Positions 11,131 through 24,061 of a stretch of 60,000 bases of DNA are shown one piece after another. Source of the DNA: Polytrichum commune (lineage: Eukaryota > Streptophyta > Polytrichopsida > Polytrichales > Polytrichaceae); contig OX485805.1 of NCBI GenBank assembly GCA_950295325.1, forward strand, positions 4,528,501 to 4,588,500, in the 5' to 3' direction. The notes beneath the pieces were generated by a model that was given only the letters and a program-made list of their open reading frames with translations, had not been told where the DNA came from and searched no databases. Every line of letters begins with the position of its first letter. Positions within the stretch are counted from its first letter, which is position 1. Position numbers and translations under genes: made by a program.

Positions 11131-12770
11131 ATAGATTCCTTCTCCAGTTACCTCCCTCCGTTGCCGTTTCAACGAGCCTATCCTTTGTCCGTTTGGACAC
11201 GTGGTGCCGTTGCTAGAGCTTACCCCGGGTTGTCATACCTTCGTTTGTGTCCTCCCGCAGTTTCTCTTCTCCGATTTCTCATCTCTTGCTGACGATTTCT
11301 CACGGCCTGGTATTCAGATCGAAGCGGTGCTTGGATTTCGTGAGAGAGCTCAACTGAGGTTGCTGCTCGTTGTGTGGATTCGATCGAGGCTGTACGTTTG
11401 TGTTGCCTTCGTGCGGCTTTCGTGTCTTTGTCGTGTACGTGACGGGGTTAGGAAGCTTGCATATCTATCACCTGCTGCTGGTACAGTCTACTTTTGTGGT
11501 CCTCTCCTTAAGTTACTCATCCTACAGGTGGATGTGATTCGGTGTTCCTTTTTGGCGATTGGGAAACCTTCATTTTGGACTCATTTAACCTTTGCATTCC
11601 TACCCCAATGATTATGAAACTTGGGAAAAAAAATATTGTGAGCTGCAATTGCTAATTGGATTTGACATTTCTTGGTTCAAATCCAGCAGCCAAAAATTGC
11701 CATGGAGTTGGAATTGCCCACTTACAACGCTACTTAGTAGTAATTGCCATGTGGGGTTATTGTATTTGTTTTTCTTCAGAATCGGTGAGGAACGCACATA
11801 CGGTTTCGTGAACGCATATGGCACTTGCCTGTGCTATCCAATCAACAAGATGAAGTTGGTTTTGTGGCGGATGAGGGTTTTGACGTAGCTCAAGCTTATC
11901 ATGACTCTGCAAGGTCCCAAACAATCTCACCAAAGTCAAGTTTATCGGCATCATAACAATATTATTATCCTGCAGCGTAACAAAACACCACCGCAACGTG
12001 TCCAAACATGTTTGGCCCATGCATCGATTTCCTTATCATCAGGTGCTATCTTTGAGTGTTGAGGAGTTAACTTGCCGCCGCTGCCTTCGAGCATACTCAT
12101 ATCAAGGAATTGTGTCCGTTGCCTCCGCCTCTAGCCATTCTAGTGTTGCGTCTTTTCGAAGTTGCCGCTTCCTTTCTCTTCTCTTTGTCAAGCATTTGGT
12201 GTCTGGCAGCGAAGACAGAAGTCTCCATGGTTGGGATAGCAGTCCTTTGTGTAAATCAGCAGACCTAGACGATCAAACGTGCTGTACTTACTTAAATTCA
12301 ATCGTTGCGGAAACAGGTTGCGGTTGAGGAGTGGGAGAAGGAGTCACAAGCTTTTGTTCAGCCAAGTTGAGGAGCGGGCAGGACCAAGGGTGCGTAGTAA
12401 GTCCGATCTCCTCCTTTCTTACAGAGTCATGCATGCGATCTGTCTGTCAGCTTTACTTTCGCCTGTATCGCCACCATAGCCAGGGTCAACTTAACTTACT
12501 CACAAGCTACATTGTCTGAGTTTAGTTCTCTCCATCATTCGACCTCCTCACTACCTTGTTTTCAAGCTAATCTTGAAAGCTGCCATGCGCACTTTGTTCA
12601 TGCCTGTTGGCTGGATTTTGAGTACCCAGCAGTATGTGCAAGCGCACTTCCTCATTTTCTCCACCATATACAGGCGAGGGCCCTCAAGCTAGTCCATCCC
12701 CTCTCTCCGTAATGTCAAGGATTCTGGTAGATGTAGCACTTTCAATAGCCGTGCCATCTATATGTTTCTT
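11131..12770. other. Mixed-composition stretch, no supported gene
   Basis: Less AT-rich than its surroundings, with many short overlapping ORFs on the plus strand (for example 11201-11611 and 11998-12327). They are Cys/Leu/Ser-rich, share no frame and match no family I recognise. The stretch could be a decayed gene or the 5' transcribed part of an unidentified gene. Confidence 0.3.
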
Positions 12771-12771
12771 A

Positions 12772-13230
12772 GATACTGAGCATATTAGGTGATGAACATC
12801 AAGTCCCTGTTTAGTGACCCTCACACCCTCTATGCATCATACCTTCGTCGCTTTACTTTAAATCAAGGCATATGGATGTCGAGGTTTGTGATAAGATGCA
12901 CACCATCATCCACCTATTTGCTAGATATTGGACATAGGTGATGAACTTGAGAGTCCCTGTTATTGACCCTCACACCCTCTATGCATCATACCTTTGTCAC
13001 TTTACTTTGAATCAAGGCATATGGATGTCGAGGTTTGTGATAAGATGCACACCATCATCCACATATTTGCTAGATACTGGACATAGGTGATGAACTTGAG
13101 AGTCCCTTTTCATCGACCCTCGCACCAACTATGCATTGTACGTTGGTTGCTTTATGTTGATTCAGTACATAGATGTTTGGAGTCTCTACATATGGATGTA
13201 GAGGTTTGCGATGACATGACCCAAATGAGG
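12772..13230. repeat. About 150-bp tandem repeat, three copies
   Basis: Units start near 12772, 12924 and 13073. Each carries GGTGATGAAC followed by GTCCCT, then CTCTATGCATCATACC in the first two, ATGGATGT-GAGGTTTG, and (first two) GATGCACACCATCATCCAC. The third unit is more diverged. No continuous frame runs through them. Confidence 0.8.
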
Positions 13231-13289
13231 TTAGAGAGGCTCACCCTCTATAGCTCCCACTTAATTTATATTTGAGCAAGCCCTACTTC

Positions 13290-15706
13290 AGTTCACTTCC
13301 TTACATTAGCTCCCACCATCTCATGCACATCACAGAAACTAGCCTTAGAAACTCTTCAATTATATTGGAAGCAGACGAGTACTGCAGCGAACTATTGTGA
13401 AGACGTACAACTTGGAAGTCCTTAGTTGCCCATAAAGTTGCACTCCTACCTTTTTCATAATACAAATCAGTGTTGAATCAACATAAAACATTTGAACTGA
13501 TTTTGAATCAACTGTTGGGCACATTTTGGAGAACCCCTGTGAAGACATTGAGCCGTGAATGGTCTGGAACGACTCAAATTCAACATTACATGCTAACCAC
13601 TTGCATTTGCAATGATCACCTTGACCGACACATAGTCCGGACTCTAGACGAATTTCGCACAAGCTGTGAAGAGCGAATATGGTAAATTTTAATCCTTTTG
13701 GAGGCAGGGAAGAGATTTTTAGAGTAATCAAACTTGGGGCAGGTGTAGACATCTAACAATGTGTATGCTTTGTGTGCAGTGTGCAATATCTTGGATACAT
13801 TTCTTGCTTCAACAAATTACCAGATTTTGTGCCACCCAGGCTTCTCCCTCGTGACTTTGTCCCACCTAGATTTTGCACCATCTGTGGCTGAGCTATTCTT
13901 ATGCATAATGAACACCGGAAGGATCCGTATCAACGGCTTGGTGCGTAATTCCTCACTTATGCAATGCGGACAAAAAATTGATTGCTTGCAATTATCTATA
14001 CCATCATCTAGAATTGATTCAAGAAATATGTTTCTCTGTTTCAACTACTTTTGATGATTTTTTGCTCTAGTAGACTAGGATGGATGGAATATTAAAAAAA
14101 CAAAATGCCTCTTTGCAAAGATTCAACATTCAAGTTTTGTTTAGTTCGTTTGAACATCAATAAGCCCATTGTATTCTGTTTGGAGGAACTTTAGCTCATT
14201 TTTTAGACATGCATTTTCTCAGTTGTGGCAAAGTCTAGGGTTTTGGGTGGGGGAGCTCTCGGGTTAATTTTGATATAGGCCCTTATCTGTGATCTGCAAG
14301 AATGCTAGTGGGTTGAGTTAGAAGTTGATTATGACGACGACTTGAGGGATAGTTCAAGAAGTAATTGGGATTGAAGACAAGGTGGTTTTCTATCTTCTGA
14401 ATAGCACATCACTTGTATTCCATCGTATCATGGCAGTTTGAAGTTTCAATACTCTGGATCTCAAATTTGTGCCACATTAGCATTTGAAGATCTTTAATTC
14501 ATCATTTGACATGGAAACTTGTTGGCCTTGTAACTTGCACTTCATTGACATTCTTGATTGGAGTAGGGCTAGAATTGGCAATCTTTAATCACATTTTTAA
14601 ATCAAGTAATTTACATATTTATATGATGGTAGAGAATATAATGGCCAGATTTCTTACTACAATGCACCAATAATGTGAACATAAACTTTGTTTGTTATAT
14701 TTCTTGAAGAACTTATTGTGTGGTAATAACTCCAGTTTTCATGAGCATGAGTGCAATATATGCAACAAAAATCTTATCAACTTGATGGTGCATCTTTATT
14801 TCATCCAAAGAGTGTTGTAATCTTCAAATTTTGAAGACATTCTAGGCAATTTTATATCTCTCATCTTCATTGTATCCAAAGTCAATCTCCATTGAGGATG
14901 ACGATATTGGGTTGATAATTGGAACAAAAATAGGGGTATTCTTAATCAACTAAAATCATAAATTTGCACATCGAGAATTGTAACTTGCAAGAGGTTGCTT
15001 GAAGTTTTTGAAAGGGAGGTTGAATGAAGTGTTGCGTCCTAGCACTAGAGGACTTGCATTTGGGTGACCACCCACTTTTAGCAGGAAGTGGCTTATAAGT
15101 CGATGTGGAGGAGTCTATGGGTTACGTTGAGTTGATACCTTTGTCTTATGTTTAACCAACACAAATGTCACAAAGTAGAATTTTTATTCTTGTATTCGAT
15201 CTAGAACTCCAATTCTAATCTCAGGGGAACAGGGTGTAGTTATTCGTGCAATGCACTTACTCATGTTATGAATGAAGCACTGAAGTTTATGAAATATACT
15301 ACAGTTATGTAGTATCAAGTGTATTTAATTTGTACTTCCAAGATTGTTATTAATTGTTACATATTTAAGATTTGGGGATTATGTTGGGAAAATATTGAAT
15401 TAAGCATATTACTAGTCCCTATCTAAATAGTCAAAAAAATGTGTGTGCATACGAAACAAAAAGGAGGGTGCCCTTCTTGTGTTTCATATGTTGCTAATAT
15501 AAGAGCACTTGGGGCCAAGACTAACTAAGTTCATATGTTTGCATTTATTATTGGGTAGAATGACAATTTGTCAATGTAGATTTTGATTATGAGTTGTGGA
15601 GATTTTTGGTGGTTGTCACTATGACATTTTGTTAAATGGATGTTTGCAGATGGAGTGACCACTTTCATATGCTTGGAACTATGTAGATTACCCCTTCTTT
15701 GGACAT
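13290..15706. other. Spacer upstream of the kinase-NLR
   Basis: Short ORFs occur on both strands at 13360-14054, without recognisable domains. 14060-15700 is AT-rich and apparently non-coding. The promoter and 5' UTR of the kinase-NLR should lie in its last few hundred bases, but I could not fix a TATA box or transcription start. Confidence 0.4.
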
Positions 15707-15751
15707 TTGTTGGCGATCGAGACAATATGGTTTTCTAGCAAATATTTCATC

Positions 15752-18700
15752 ATGGCGAAGCTTTTACAATTGTTTTTGGAGCAACTATCAAGTTTTTGGG
15801 ATTTTATTGGCACTTGCTTTATGATGTTTTGGACATGTCGGCAAAGAGGTACCATTCACAAATATGACGTTGGAGGTTTATTGCAATGGCAGAAGAAAGA
15901 AATACGTAGACTTGAAGGGATTTCAAATGGAAATGAAGTATTGAATAAGAAGCAATGTAAACATCTTCTCACCAAGCTTGAAAAAATCGAAGAATGTGTT
16001 TGTAAGATGATCACGTTGAGTAGTGAGGTCCAAGATTTTGGTGTTGCAATTGAGGAGCTATGTTGCATTACACAAAAATTGGGAGTTGTGATGAGTGAAT
16101 GCGGAAATCAAAATCGGAGTCAAGCAATCACATTCCAAATAAATAACAAGGAAGCTTTTCGAGAACTTGTGTTTGATTTGAGGTGTTGTTGGGATGTGAT
16201 ATATGAGATGCATTCAACAAGCCATCTAGGGTCGCATCCTGTCATGTTTACCATTGACCTTGACATGCCCACCTTGAAAGAAATTGAGGACGACGAAAAA
16301 GTTCTTCAAGAAAGCCTCAATGATGGTAACAACTATGAATGGAGAGAACATTTACGGCAAAGATTGGGGGACTTGCAACTAGAAGGTGGAGAACTCGATG
16401 GTGTGGAGGTTCCCATTGTCAGTGATTCATTGAGACCAAAACTTCTTAAACAAATTGGGAAAGGAGCATATGGTGTTGTGTACGAATCAATATGGTTGGG
16501 TTTTAAATGTGCAACAAAGATTTTGCCAGCTTCAAATGGAATCCAAGATATCCGCAAAGAGGTTGGTATACTAGCAGGCCTAAGCCATCCGAATCTCATC
16601 AAATTCATTTATTGTGGAGTTTGCAAAAAGGGGAATGGCGAAACTCTTGAGAATTTGTATTTGGTGATGGAGTTCATGGACATGAGCTTGAGTGGCATGT
16701 TGAAGAAGCAATCTAAACCGTTATCATATCTTCTTGCAATTGATATTATGCTTCAAATTGCAAGTGGCGTGTGTTATCTTCATGACATGCATGTTGCTCA
16801 TCTTGATTTGAAGCCGGACAATGTGCTCATGAGACCCAATTCCGTTGAGGGAAGAAAATTGAATCCTACCCGATTTTTGGTCAAGTTGGCTGACTATGGT
16901 ACTTCCAACATTGAGGTTGAAAGCAAAGTTATTGAGGAACAAGAATGCCACCGTGTTGGTACAACTAAGTATATGGCACCAGAAATAATTCAAAAAAACC
17001 TCAAACCTCATGCAAGTCTATTTCAAGCTGATGTATGGTCCTTTGCCATGACATGTTCAGAGATTTTGTCACAAATTACTCCATTTGGGAGCAATTTCGT
17101 GGAAACCAAAGACATTTTGGAAAAAATAAAGGAATTTGAGAGGCCAAAATTGCCAATGAATTGTGAAGAGCTTACGAGGTTGATCGAGGAATGTTGGGTG
17201 GAGGATCCTTTACAAAGGCCGACATTTTCGAAAATTTGTGAAAAATTGATTGAATTGAAGAAAATGTTTTTGAGAGGAACATATTCAACAAGTCTATATC
17301 CCAAGTTTGAAAAGGATGGAGCCTCGTTCCAAAAGAAGTCAAGAATAGAGAAAGCAAAGGAGGTCAAGGAGAAACATGCTATAGAAGTATGAACCATTTT
17401 GGTGTTAAAATATTTAATAAAATATTCATATATACATACATATATATATATATGAAGCTTGTCATGTTCATTGATTTAGATTAAATGTAGGTGTTTGAGG
17501 GTGTGATTTTGAATGAGGCTATGTTCTTATTGCATGCATTGTTTATGTAGGTGAATGAAACAACAATGCAAGTGAACAACATGGTGGTTGGTCTTGAACG
17601 AAACCTTTCAAAAGTCAAGGATCGCCTCAAGAAAGTGAGGATTTTGGGCGTCATTGGCATGGGTGGAATTGGGAAAACTACATTGGCAAATGCCATATAT
17701 GATGAATTGAAGTCCACATACAATGCATCGTATGTTGCCAAAGACTTGAAGAATAAAAGTGATTCCCTTGGGATTTTATGTGACATGTTAAAAGAAACGT
17801 TAAAAGATTTTGAAGATCATAAAAACTCGCCAAAAAATTTGGTGGTTGCACAAAACATGTTGAAGCAATTTGTGGTCGGTAAGAAGGTTCTCATAATATT
17901 GGATGATATAAGGGACCATCATCAACTAGATGATCTTCTCCCTGAGGATATTTTGAATGACAACGCGGGCATCACATTGATTATAACAACCCGCCATTGG
18001 GACAAGATTAAACATCGTGTCGGGGAGAATGGCAAAATAGAGGTTGAGACATTGGATGAAAATGCAGCAAAGGAGCTTTTTATCCTTCATCCATGTGGGT
18101 CCGGAGGTTCTTTACCAATTGAATTTCGTGATATAGGAGGCAGGATAGTGGAAGCTTGCAATGGCTTGCCTTTAAGCCTACGAGTATTGGGTGCATTTTT
18201 GCGGGATAAAAAGAGATTGCGAAGTTGGGAGCGAGCATTACGCAGACTGAAAAGGGGAAGATGTTTGGATGGTAACAAAGAAGTTGAAGACACGAAGCTT
18301 TGGAGCACATTGAAGATAAGCTTTGATGGATTGGAAATGGAAGAAAAAAATATGTTTTTGGACATAGCGTGCTTCTTTTGCAAGGACATGTGGCCTGAAG
18401 GCATGTCAATAAGTAGAGCCTTGCATGTGTGGACCATGAATGACCTCCCCCCAATGAAATCATTCAATATGTTGATAGAGCGGTCATTGGTAAATGTTGA
18501 TAGAGATGGACACATAGAAATGCATGACCAACTACGTGACATGGGACGAATGATTGTGGAAACGGATGGAGAATACTTGGGCACTCGAGTTTGGAGCGTT
18601 GATTTGATTTCTTCAACCCAATCTATAAGCAAGGTATGAATTGTAATGAACGATCTGTATGACAATGTTTGTTCCATGATGTCTTTGTAAAAGTGTATAC

Positions 18701-21700
18701 AAACAAAACGAGTTATTTAATCTTGATTTTATTGGACGGTTAGTTTCATGTTTATGATGGTCAAGACGTTTCTAATCATTTTAGGTTCTTGTATAGTCTT
18801 TGCAATAATTTGTTTTATTCCATCTTTTTGCAAAACAATATATGATTTTATTCATACTCTATTTGTTTTGATATCATATTTTGACATCTTGCAAAGCAGG
18901 GCACCAAGAAAGTTGAAGGTATATTGTACAAAAGATCGCAGTGCCATTTACAAGGTCGAAATTATTGTTTAGACTTGGATCTAAGCAATCTTCGACTATT
19001 GACAATTCATGATCATACCAACAATGCATCAACCGATTTCCAACTATTCAAAGTTCCTCATTCACATAATCATGAACATTTATATCAAATGAAGGCCATA
19101 TTTATAAATGGTAACTTTCGACAATTGCCTGCGCAACTGTGGGAATTGCGTTCTTTGAAAAGTTTTGATATAGAGGGATTGGAAGCGCTCGAAGTGTTGG
19201 ATGAGGGACTTGGACAATTGACTTCCTTGACACACTTGAATTTGCGAAAATGTCGGCTTCTAACAACATTACCGGAGGGACTTGGAAACCTCACTTCTTT
19301 GACGGAGCTTCATTTGTGGGATTGTTCAAGCTTGACAACGTTACCGGAGGGACTTGGAAACCTCACTTCTTTGACGAAACTTAATTTGCGGAGATGTTCA
19401 AGCTTGACAACGTTACCAGAGGGACTTGGAAACCTCACTTCTATGACAAAGCTTGATTTGAAAGAATGTTCAAGCTTGACAACGTTACCGCAAGGACTTG
19501 GAAACATGAGTTCCTTGAGGAAACTTTGTGTGTCATATTGTTCGAACTTGACATCGTTACCGGAGGGACTTGGAAACCTCACTTCTATGAGAGAGCTTAA
19601 TATGATAAGATGTTTAAGCTTGATAACGTTACCGGAGGGACTTGGAAACCTCAATTCTTTGTGGAAGCTTGATCTGATGGAATGTTCAAGCTTGACAACG
19701 TTACCGGAGGGACTTGGAAACCTCACTTCTATGACAAAGCTTGATTTGAAAGAATGTTCAAGCTTCACAACGTTACCGGAGGTACTTGGAAAGCTTTGTT
19801 CGTTGAGGAAACTTAATTTGGGGGGATGGTCAAGCTTGACAACGTTACAAGAGGGACTTGGAAACCTTACTTCTTTGATGGAGCTTTATTTGTGGGGATG
19901 TTCAAGCTTGACAATGTTACCGGAGGCACTTGGAAACTTCATTTCTATGAAAAAGATTTATTTGACAGGATGTTCAAGATTGACAATATTACCGGAGGGA
20001 CTTGGAAACCTTACTTCTTTGACGGAGCTTGGTTTGAGAGAATGTTCAAGCTTGACAACGTTACCAGAGGGACTTGGAAACCTCACTTCTTTGACGTTGC
20101 TTGATTTGTGGGGATGTTCAAGCTTGACAACATTACCGGAGGGACTTGGAAAACTCACTTCTATGACGCAGTTTGGTGTGACGAAATGTTCAAGCTTGAA
20201 AGCGTTACCGGAGGGACTTGGAAAGCTCACTTCTTTGACAGAGCTTTATTTGTGGGGATGTTCAAGCTTGACAACATTACCGGAGGCACTTGGAAACCTC
20301 ATTTCTATGACAAAGATTTATTTGACAGGATGTTCAAGCTTGATAACTTTACCGGAGGGATTTGGAAACCTCACTTCTTTGAGGGAGCTTGGTTTAAGAG
20401 GATGTTTAAGCTTGACAACATTATCCGAGGGACTTGGAAACCTCACTTCTTTGACGTTGCTTGATTTATGGGAATGTCAACATTTGACAACATTACCAAA
20501 GGGACTTGGAAACCTCAATTATTTGTGGAAGCTTGATTTGAGGGGATGTTCAAGCTTGACAACATTACCGGAGGGACTTGGAAACCTCACTTCTTTGACG
20601 GAGCTTGATTTGACTGAATGTTCAAGGTTGAAAACATTACCACATGGACTTGGAAACATGTGTTCCTTGAGGACGCTTGATTTGACAAGATGTTCAAGCT
20701 TGAGAACGTTACCGGAGGGACTTGGAAACCTCAATTCTATGTGGAAGCTTAATTTGACGGGATGTTCAAGCTTGACAATGTTACCGGAGGGACTTGGAAC
20801 CCTCATTTCTTTGACGGAGCTTGATTTGTTCAAATGTTCAAGCTTGACAACTTTACTGGAGGGACTTGGAAACCTCACTTCTTTGGCAGAGCTTGATTTG
20901 TCGCATTGTTCAAGCTTGACAACGTTACCGGAGGGACTTGGAAACCTCGTTCATTTGTTAGAGCTTAATTTGATATTATGTTCAACTTTGACAGTATTAC
21001 CAGAGAGTCTTGGAAACCTCAATTCTTTGACTAAGCTTGATTTGTGGGGATGTTCAAGCTTGACAACGTTACCAAAAGGACTTGGAAACCTCACTTCTTT
21101 GACAGAGCTTGATTTGTGGGGATGTTCAAGCTTGACAACGTTACCTGAGGGACTTGGAAATCTTATTTCTTTGACACATCTTACATTGGGGGGAGGAGCA
21201 AGCTTGACAATGTTACCGAAGAGACTTAGAATACTCAGTTCTATCACAAATGTTAATTCTAGGGAATGTTTAAACTTGACAACGTTACCAAAGGGACTTG
21301 GAATCCTCACTTCATTGACAAACCTTATGTTGACAGGATGCTCAAATTTGACAACGTTACTAGAGGGATCTCCAATCCTCACTTCTTTGACGGAACTTGA
21401 TATCTGGAGATGTTCAAGGTTGACAACGTTACCAGAGGGAGTTGGAAACCTCACTTCTTTGACGGAGCTTCATTTGTTTGGATGTTCAAGTCTAACAACG
21501 TTACCGGAAGGACTTGGAAACCTCATTTTTTTGACGAAGCTTAATTTGTGGGGATGTTCAAGCTTGACAACGTTACCGGAGGGATTTGGAAACCTCACTT
21601 CTATAACGAAGCTTAATTTGTGGGGATGTTCAAGCTTAAAAACGTTACCAAAGGGACTTGGAAACTTGACTTCTTTGACGGAGCTTGATTTGTGGGGATG

Positions 21701-22115
21701 TTCAAGCTTGACAACGTCACCGGAGGGAGTTGGGAACCTCACTTCCTTGACGGAGCTTAATTTGTCGGAATGTTCAAGCTTGATAATGTTACCGCAGGGA
21801 CTTGGAAACCTCACTTCTTTGAGAGAGCTTGATTTGTGGGGATGTTCAAGCTTGACAACATTACCGGAGGGACTTGGAAACCTCACTTCCTTGACAAAGC
21901 TTAATTTGACTGGATGTTCGAGCTTGACTACGTTACCAGAGGGACTTGGAAACCTCACTTCCTTGACAAAGCTTAATTTGACTGGATGTTCGAGCTTGAC
22001 TATGTTACCGGAGGGACTTGGAAACCTCACTTCTTTGAGGGAGCTTCATTTGTTTGGATGTTCAAGGTTCTCAACATTACCGGAAGGACTTGGAAACCTC
22101 ATTTCCTTCACGTAG
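15752..22115 (+). CDS. Kinase-NB-ARC-LRR receptor (PNL-class NLR), three exons
   Basis: Likely an intracellular immune receptor. Proposed exons are 15752-17386, 17551-18633 and 18900-22115; both introns are GT-AG and phase 0 (GTATGA...TAG and GTATGA...CAG). The product is about 1977 residues. Residues 1-225 form a helical N-terminal region. The kinase domain has GKGAYGVV (from about 236), Lys256, a catalytic loop VAHLDLKPDN (about 348-357), DYG (381-383) and APE (409-411). HLD replaces HRD, making it a non-RD kinase. The NB-ARC part has the P-loop GMGGIGKTT (about 581), kinase-2 VLIILDDI (658), ITLIITTR, GLPL (750) and MHD (869). The exon 2/3 join gives GTKKVEGI, a common NB-LRR linker motif. 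About 40 LRRs of 24 residues follow (SLTTLPEGLGNLTSLTELDL type). An in-frame ATG 15 codons upstream (15707) is an alternative start. Kinase-NBS-LRR fusions are known in mosses; the receptor role is inferred from the family. Confidence 0.9.
17387..17550 (+). other. Intron 1 of the kinase-NLR
   Basis: 164 bp, beginning GTATGAACC and ending TTTATGTAG. It separates kinase-coding exon 1 from NB-ARC-coding exon 2 in phase 0, so the fusion boundary falls exactly on an intron. It contains a short TA run. Confidence 0.85.
18634..18899 (+). other. Intron 2 of the kinase-NLR
   Basis: 266 bp, beginning GTATGAATTG and ending GCAAAGCAG. It falls between NB-ARC and LRR coding sequence. Splicing in phase 0 creates the linker GTKKVEGI, which supports the model. 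Confidence 0.85.
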
Positions 22116-23440
22116 CTTGATTTGTGAGGATGTTTAAGCTTGACAGCATTATGCGAGGAACTTGGAAACCTCAGTTCATGACAAAGATTTATTTGTCGGG
22201 ATGTTCAAGCTTGACAACATTACTGGAGGAATTTGAAAACCTTGGTTCTTTGACGCAACTAGATTTTAGTGGATTTTCAAGGTTGACAACATCACACCAA
22301 CAACTTGGAAACCTCTATTCCTTGAGGGAGCTTGATTTGAAGGGAGGTTCAAGCCTGACAAAGTATTTTTTGACAAAGCTTGATTTGTGGGAATGTTCAA
22401 GCTTCACAACATTGGCACATGGACTTGGAAACCTCACTTCTTTCACAAAGCTTGATTTGAGAGGATGTTCAAGCACGCCCACATTACCGGAAGGACTTGG
22501 AAACCTCATTTCCTTCATGTAGCTCGATTTATGGGGATGTTCAACCCTAACAACATTACCAAAGGGACTTGCAAACCTCATTTCTTGGACAGAGGTTGGT
22601 TTGAGGGAATGTTCAAGCTTGATAACGTTACTGGAGGGACTTGGAAACTTCATTTTTATGACGCAGCTTGGTTTGACGGAATGTTTAAGCCTAACAATGT
22701 TATCAGAGGGACTTGAAAACCTCACTTAATTGGACAAGATATTCAAGCTTGATAACATTACCGGAGGGACTAGGAAACCTCATTTCTATGACGAAGATTT
22801 ATTTGATGTGATGGTCAAGCTTGACAATATTACTGGAGGGACTTGGAAACCTCACTTCTATGACGAAGCTTAATTTGTGGGGATGTTCAAGCTTGACAAC
22901 GTTATTGCAGGGACTTGGAAACCTCACTTCTTTGATAAAACTTGATTTGTGGGGATGTTCAAGCTCGACAACATTACTGGAAAGAATTGGAAACCTCACT
23001 TCCTTCACGTAGCTTGATTTGACAGAATCTTCAAGCTTGACAACATTACCGGTGGGATTTGGAAACCTCATTTATTTGAGGAAGGTTGGTTTGATGGAAT
23101 GTGCAAGCTCAATAACGTTATCAAAGAGATTTGGAAACCTCACTTCTTTGATGCAACTTAGTTTAACTAAATGTTCAAGCTTGACAACATTACCAAATGG
23201 ACTTGGAAACCTCATTTTTTTTATAGAGCTTCATTTGCACTCTTGTTCTAGTTTGACAACGTTACCGGACGTACGGACTTGGAAACCTCACTTTTTTTAC
23301 AGAGTTTCATTTGCACTATTGTTCAAGCTTGACAACGTAACTGGACAGACTTGGAAATCTCACTTCTTTGACAGAGCTTCATTTGCACTATCGTTCAAGC
23401 ATGACAACATTACTAGAGGTACTTGAAAACCTTAGTTCAC
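22116..23440 (+). pseudogene. Decayed LRR tail of the kinase-NLR
   Basis: After the TAG at 22113-22115, LRR-coding similarity continues for about 1.3 kb (roughly 18 more units) but is broken by stops and frameshifts. In-frame pieces survive, such as 22821-23012 and 23019-23260. A segment reading TCCTTCA(C/T)GTAGCT(T/C)GATTT, which holds the terminating TAG, occurs three times (near 22105, 22510 and 23000). Similarity ends at about 23440, beside a GGGTAGGTC that could be an old splice donor. The ancestral protein may therefore have been longer, with a further exon. Confidence 0.8.
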
Positions 23441-23449
23441 GGGTAGGTC

Positions 23450-24060
23450 ATTCTATAGGTTTTTTGTGCACCACGTGTGACTAAGGGGTATTTATTTAGG
23501 GGTTATTTACCTCCAAGGCACGACTTAAAAGCTCCATGTAATTACTTATATTGCCCAGGTCATTGCAATTATTTGTAGATTAGTTTCCTTTTATTTATTT
23601 ATTTTAATATTTTAAGAATGTATGCAACGCAAAAGTGGTGGGAAAAAGCATGGCAACAAAAAAAAACATTTCCATCGGATCGCAGGTTACATATCTAAAG
23701 CACATTGAAATGGTTCAAAAACATCTTTTGGCAAGTTCTTTTAAGTTGAATTTGTGTAGTTGTCTGAAGATAGGTAAACAATGAGGTGTCAACTAATTAG
23801 TGTTCAAAGCCACTTAACAATGCATGTAATCGATGACCTTGAATCTTGGATTCACTCATGAAGCTAGAATAGGAAGAGACTTCCTACACATGCCTCGGGG
23901 AGGTTACTGGCAAAAATCATAAAAACAACGTGCGATAAAAAATAAGGTCTAATATATTCATTGTAGATAAATTTTGCAACTTGCCAAAAAGAAAACTTTG
24001 AACCGAGGGTATCCATCTCTGGGGTGAACATTCACTACCCCACTGATAACCACCGAGGGA
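23450..24060. other. Spacer between the kinase-NLR and the minus-strand gene
   Basis: AT-rich, without a gene. A GTGCGATAAAAAATAAG stretch near 23930 resembles the dispersed repeat at 2998-3300. Confidence 0.5.
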
Positions 24061-24061
24061 T

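Noticed and set aside
13360-14054. Overlapping 70-130 residue ORFs on both strands
   Set aside because: No family resemblance, no consistent splice sites, and no frame clearly preferred.
19085-23071. Long minus-strand ORFs with repeated RFPSPSGNVVKLEHP-like peptides
   Set aside because: They are the antisense of the LRR array. The 72-bp period keeps the same frame open on the other strand, so the length has no coding meaning.
19826-23426. Plus-strand ORFs with MFKLDNVTGGTWKPHF-like repeats
   Set aside because: Out-of-frame readings of the same LRR repeats.
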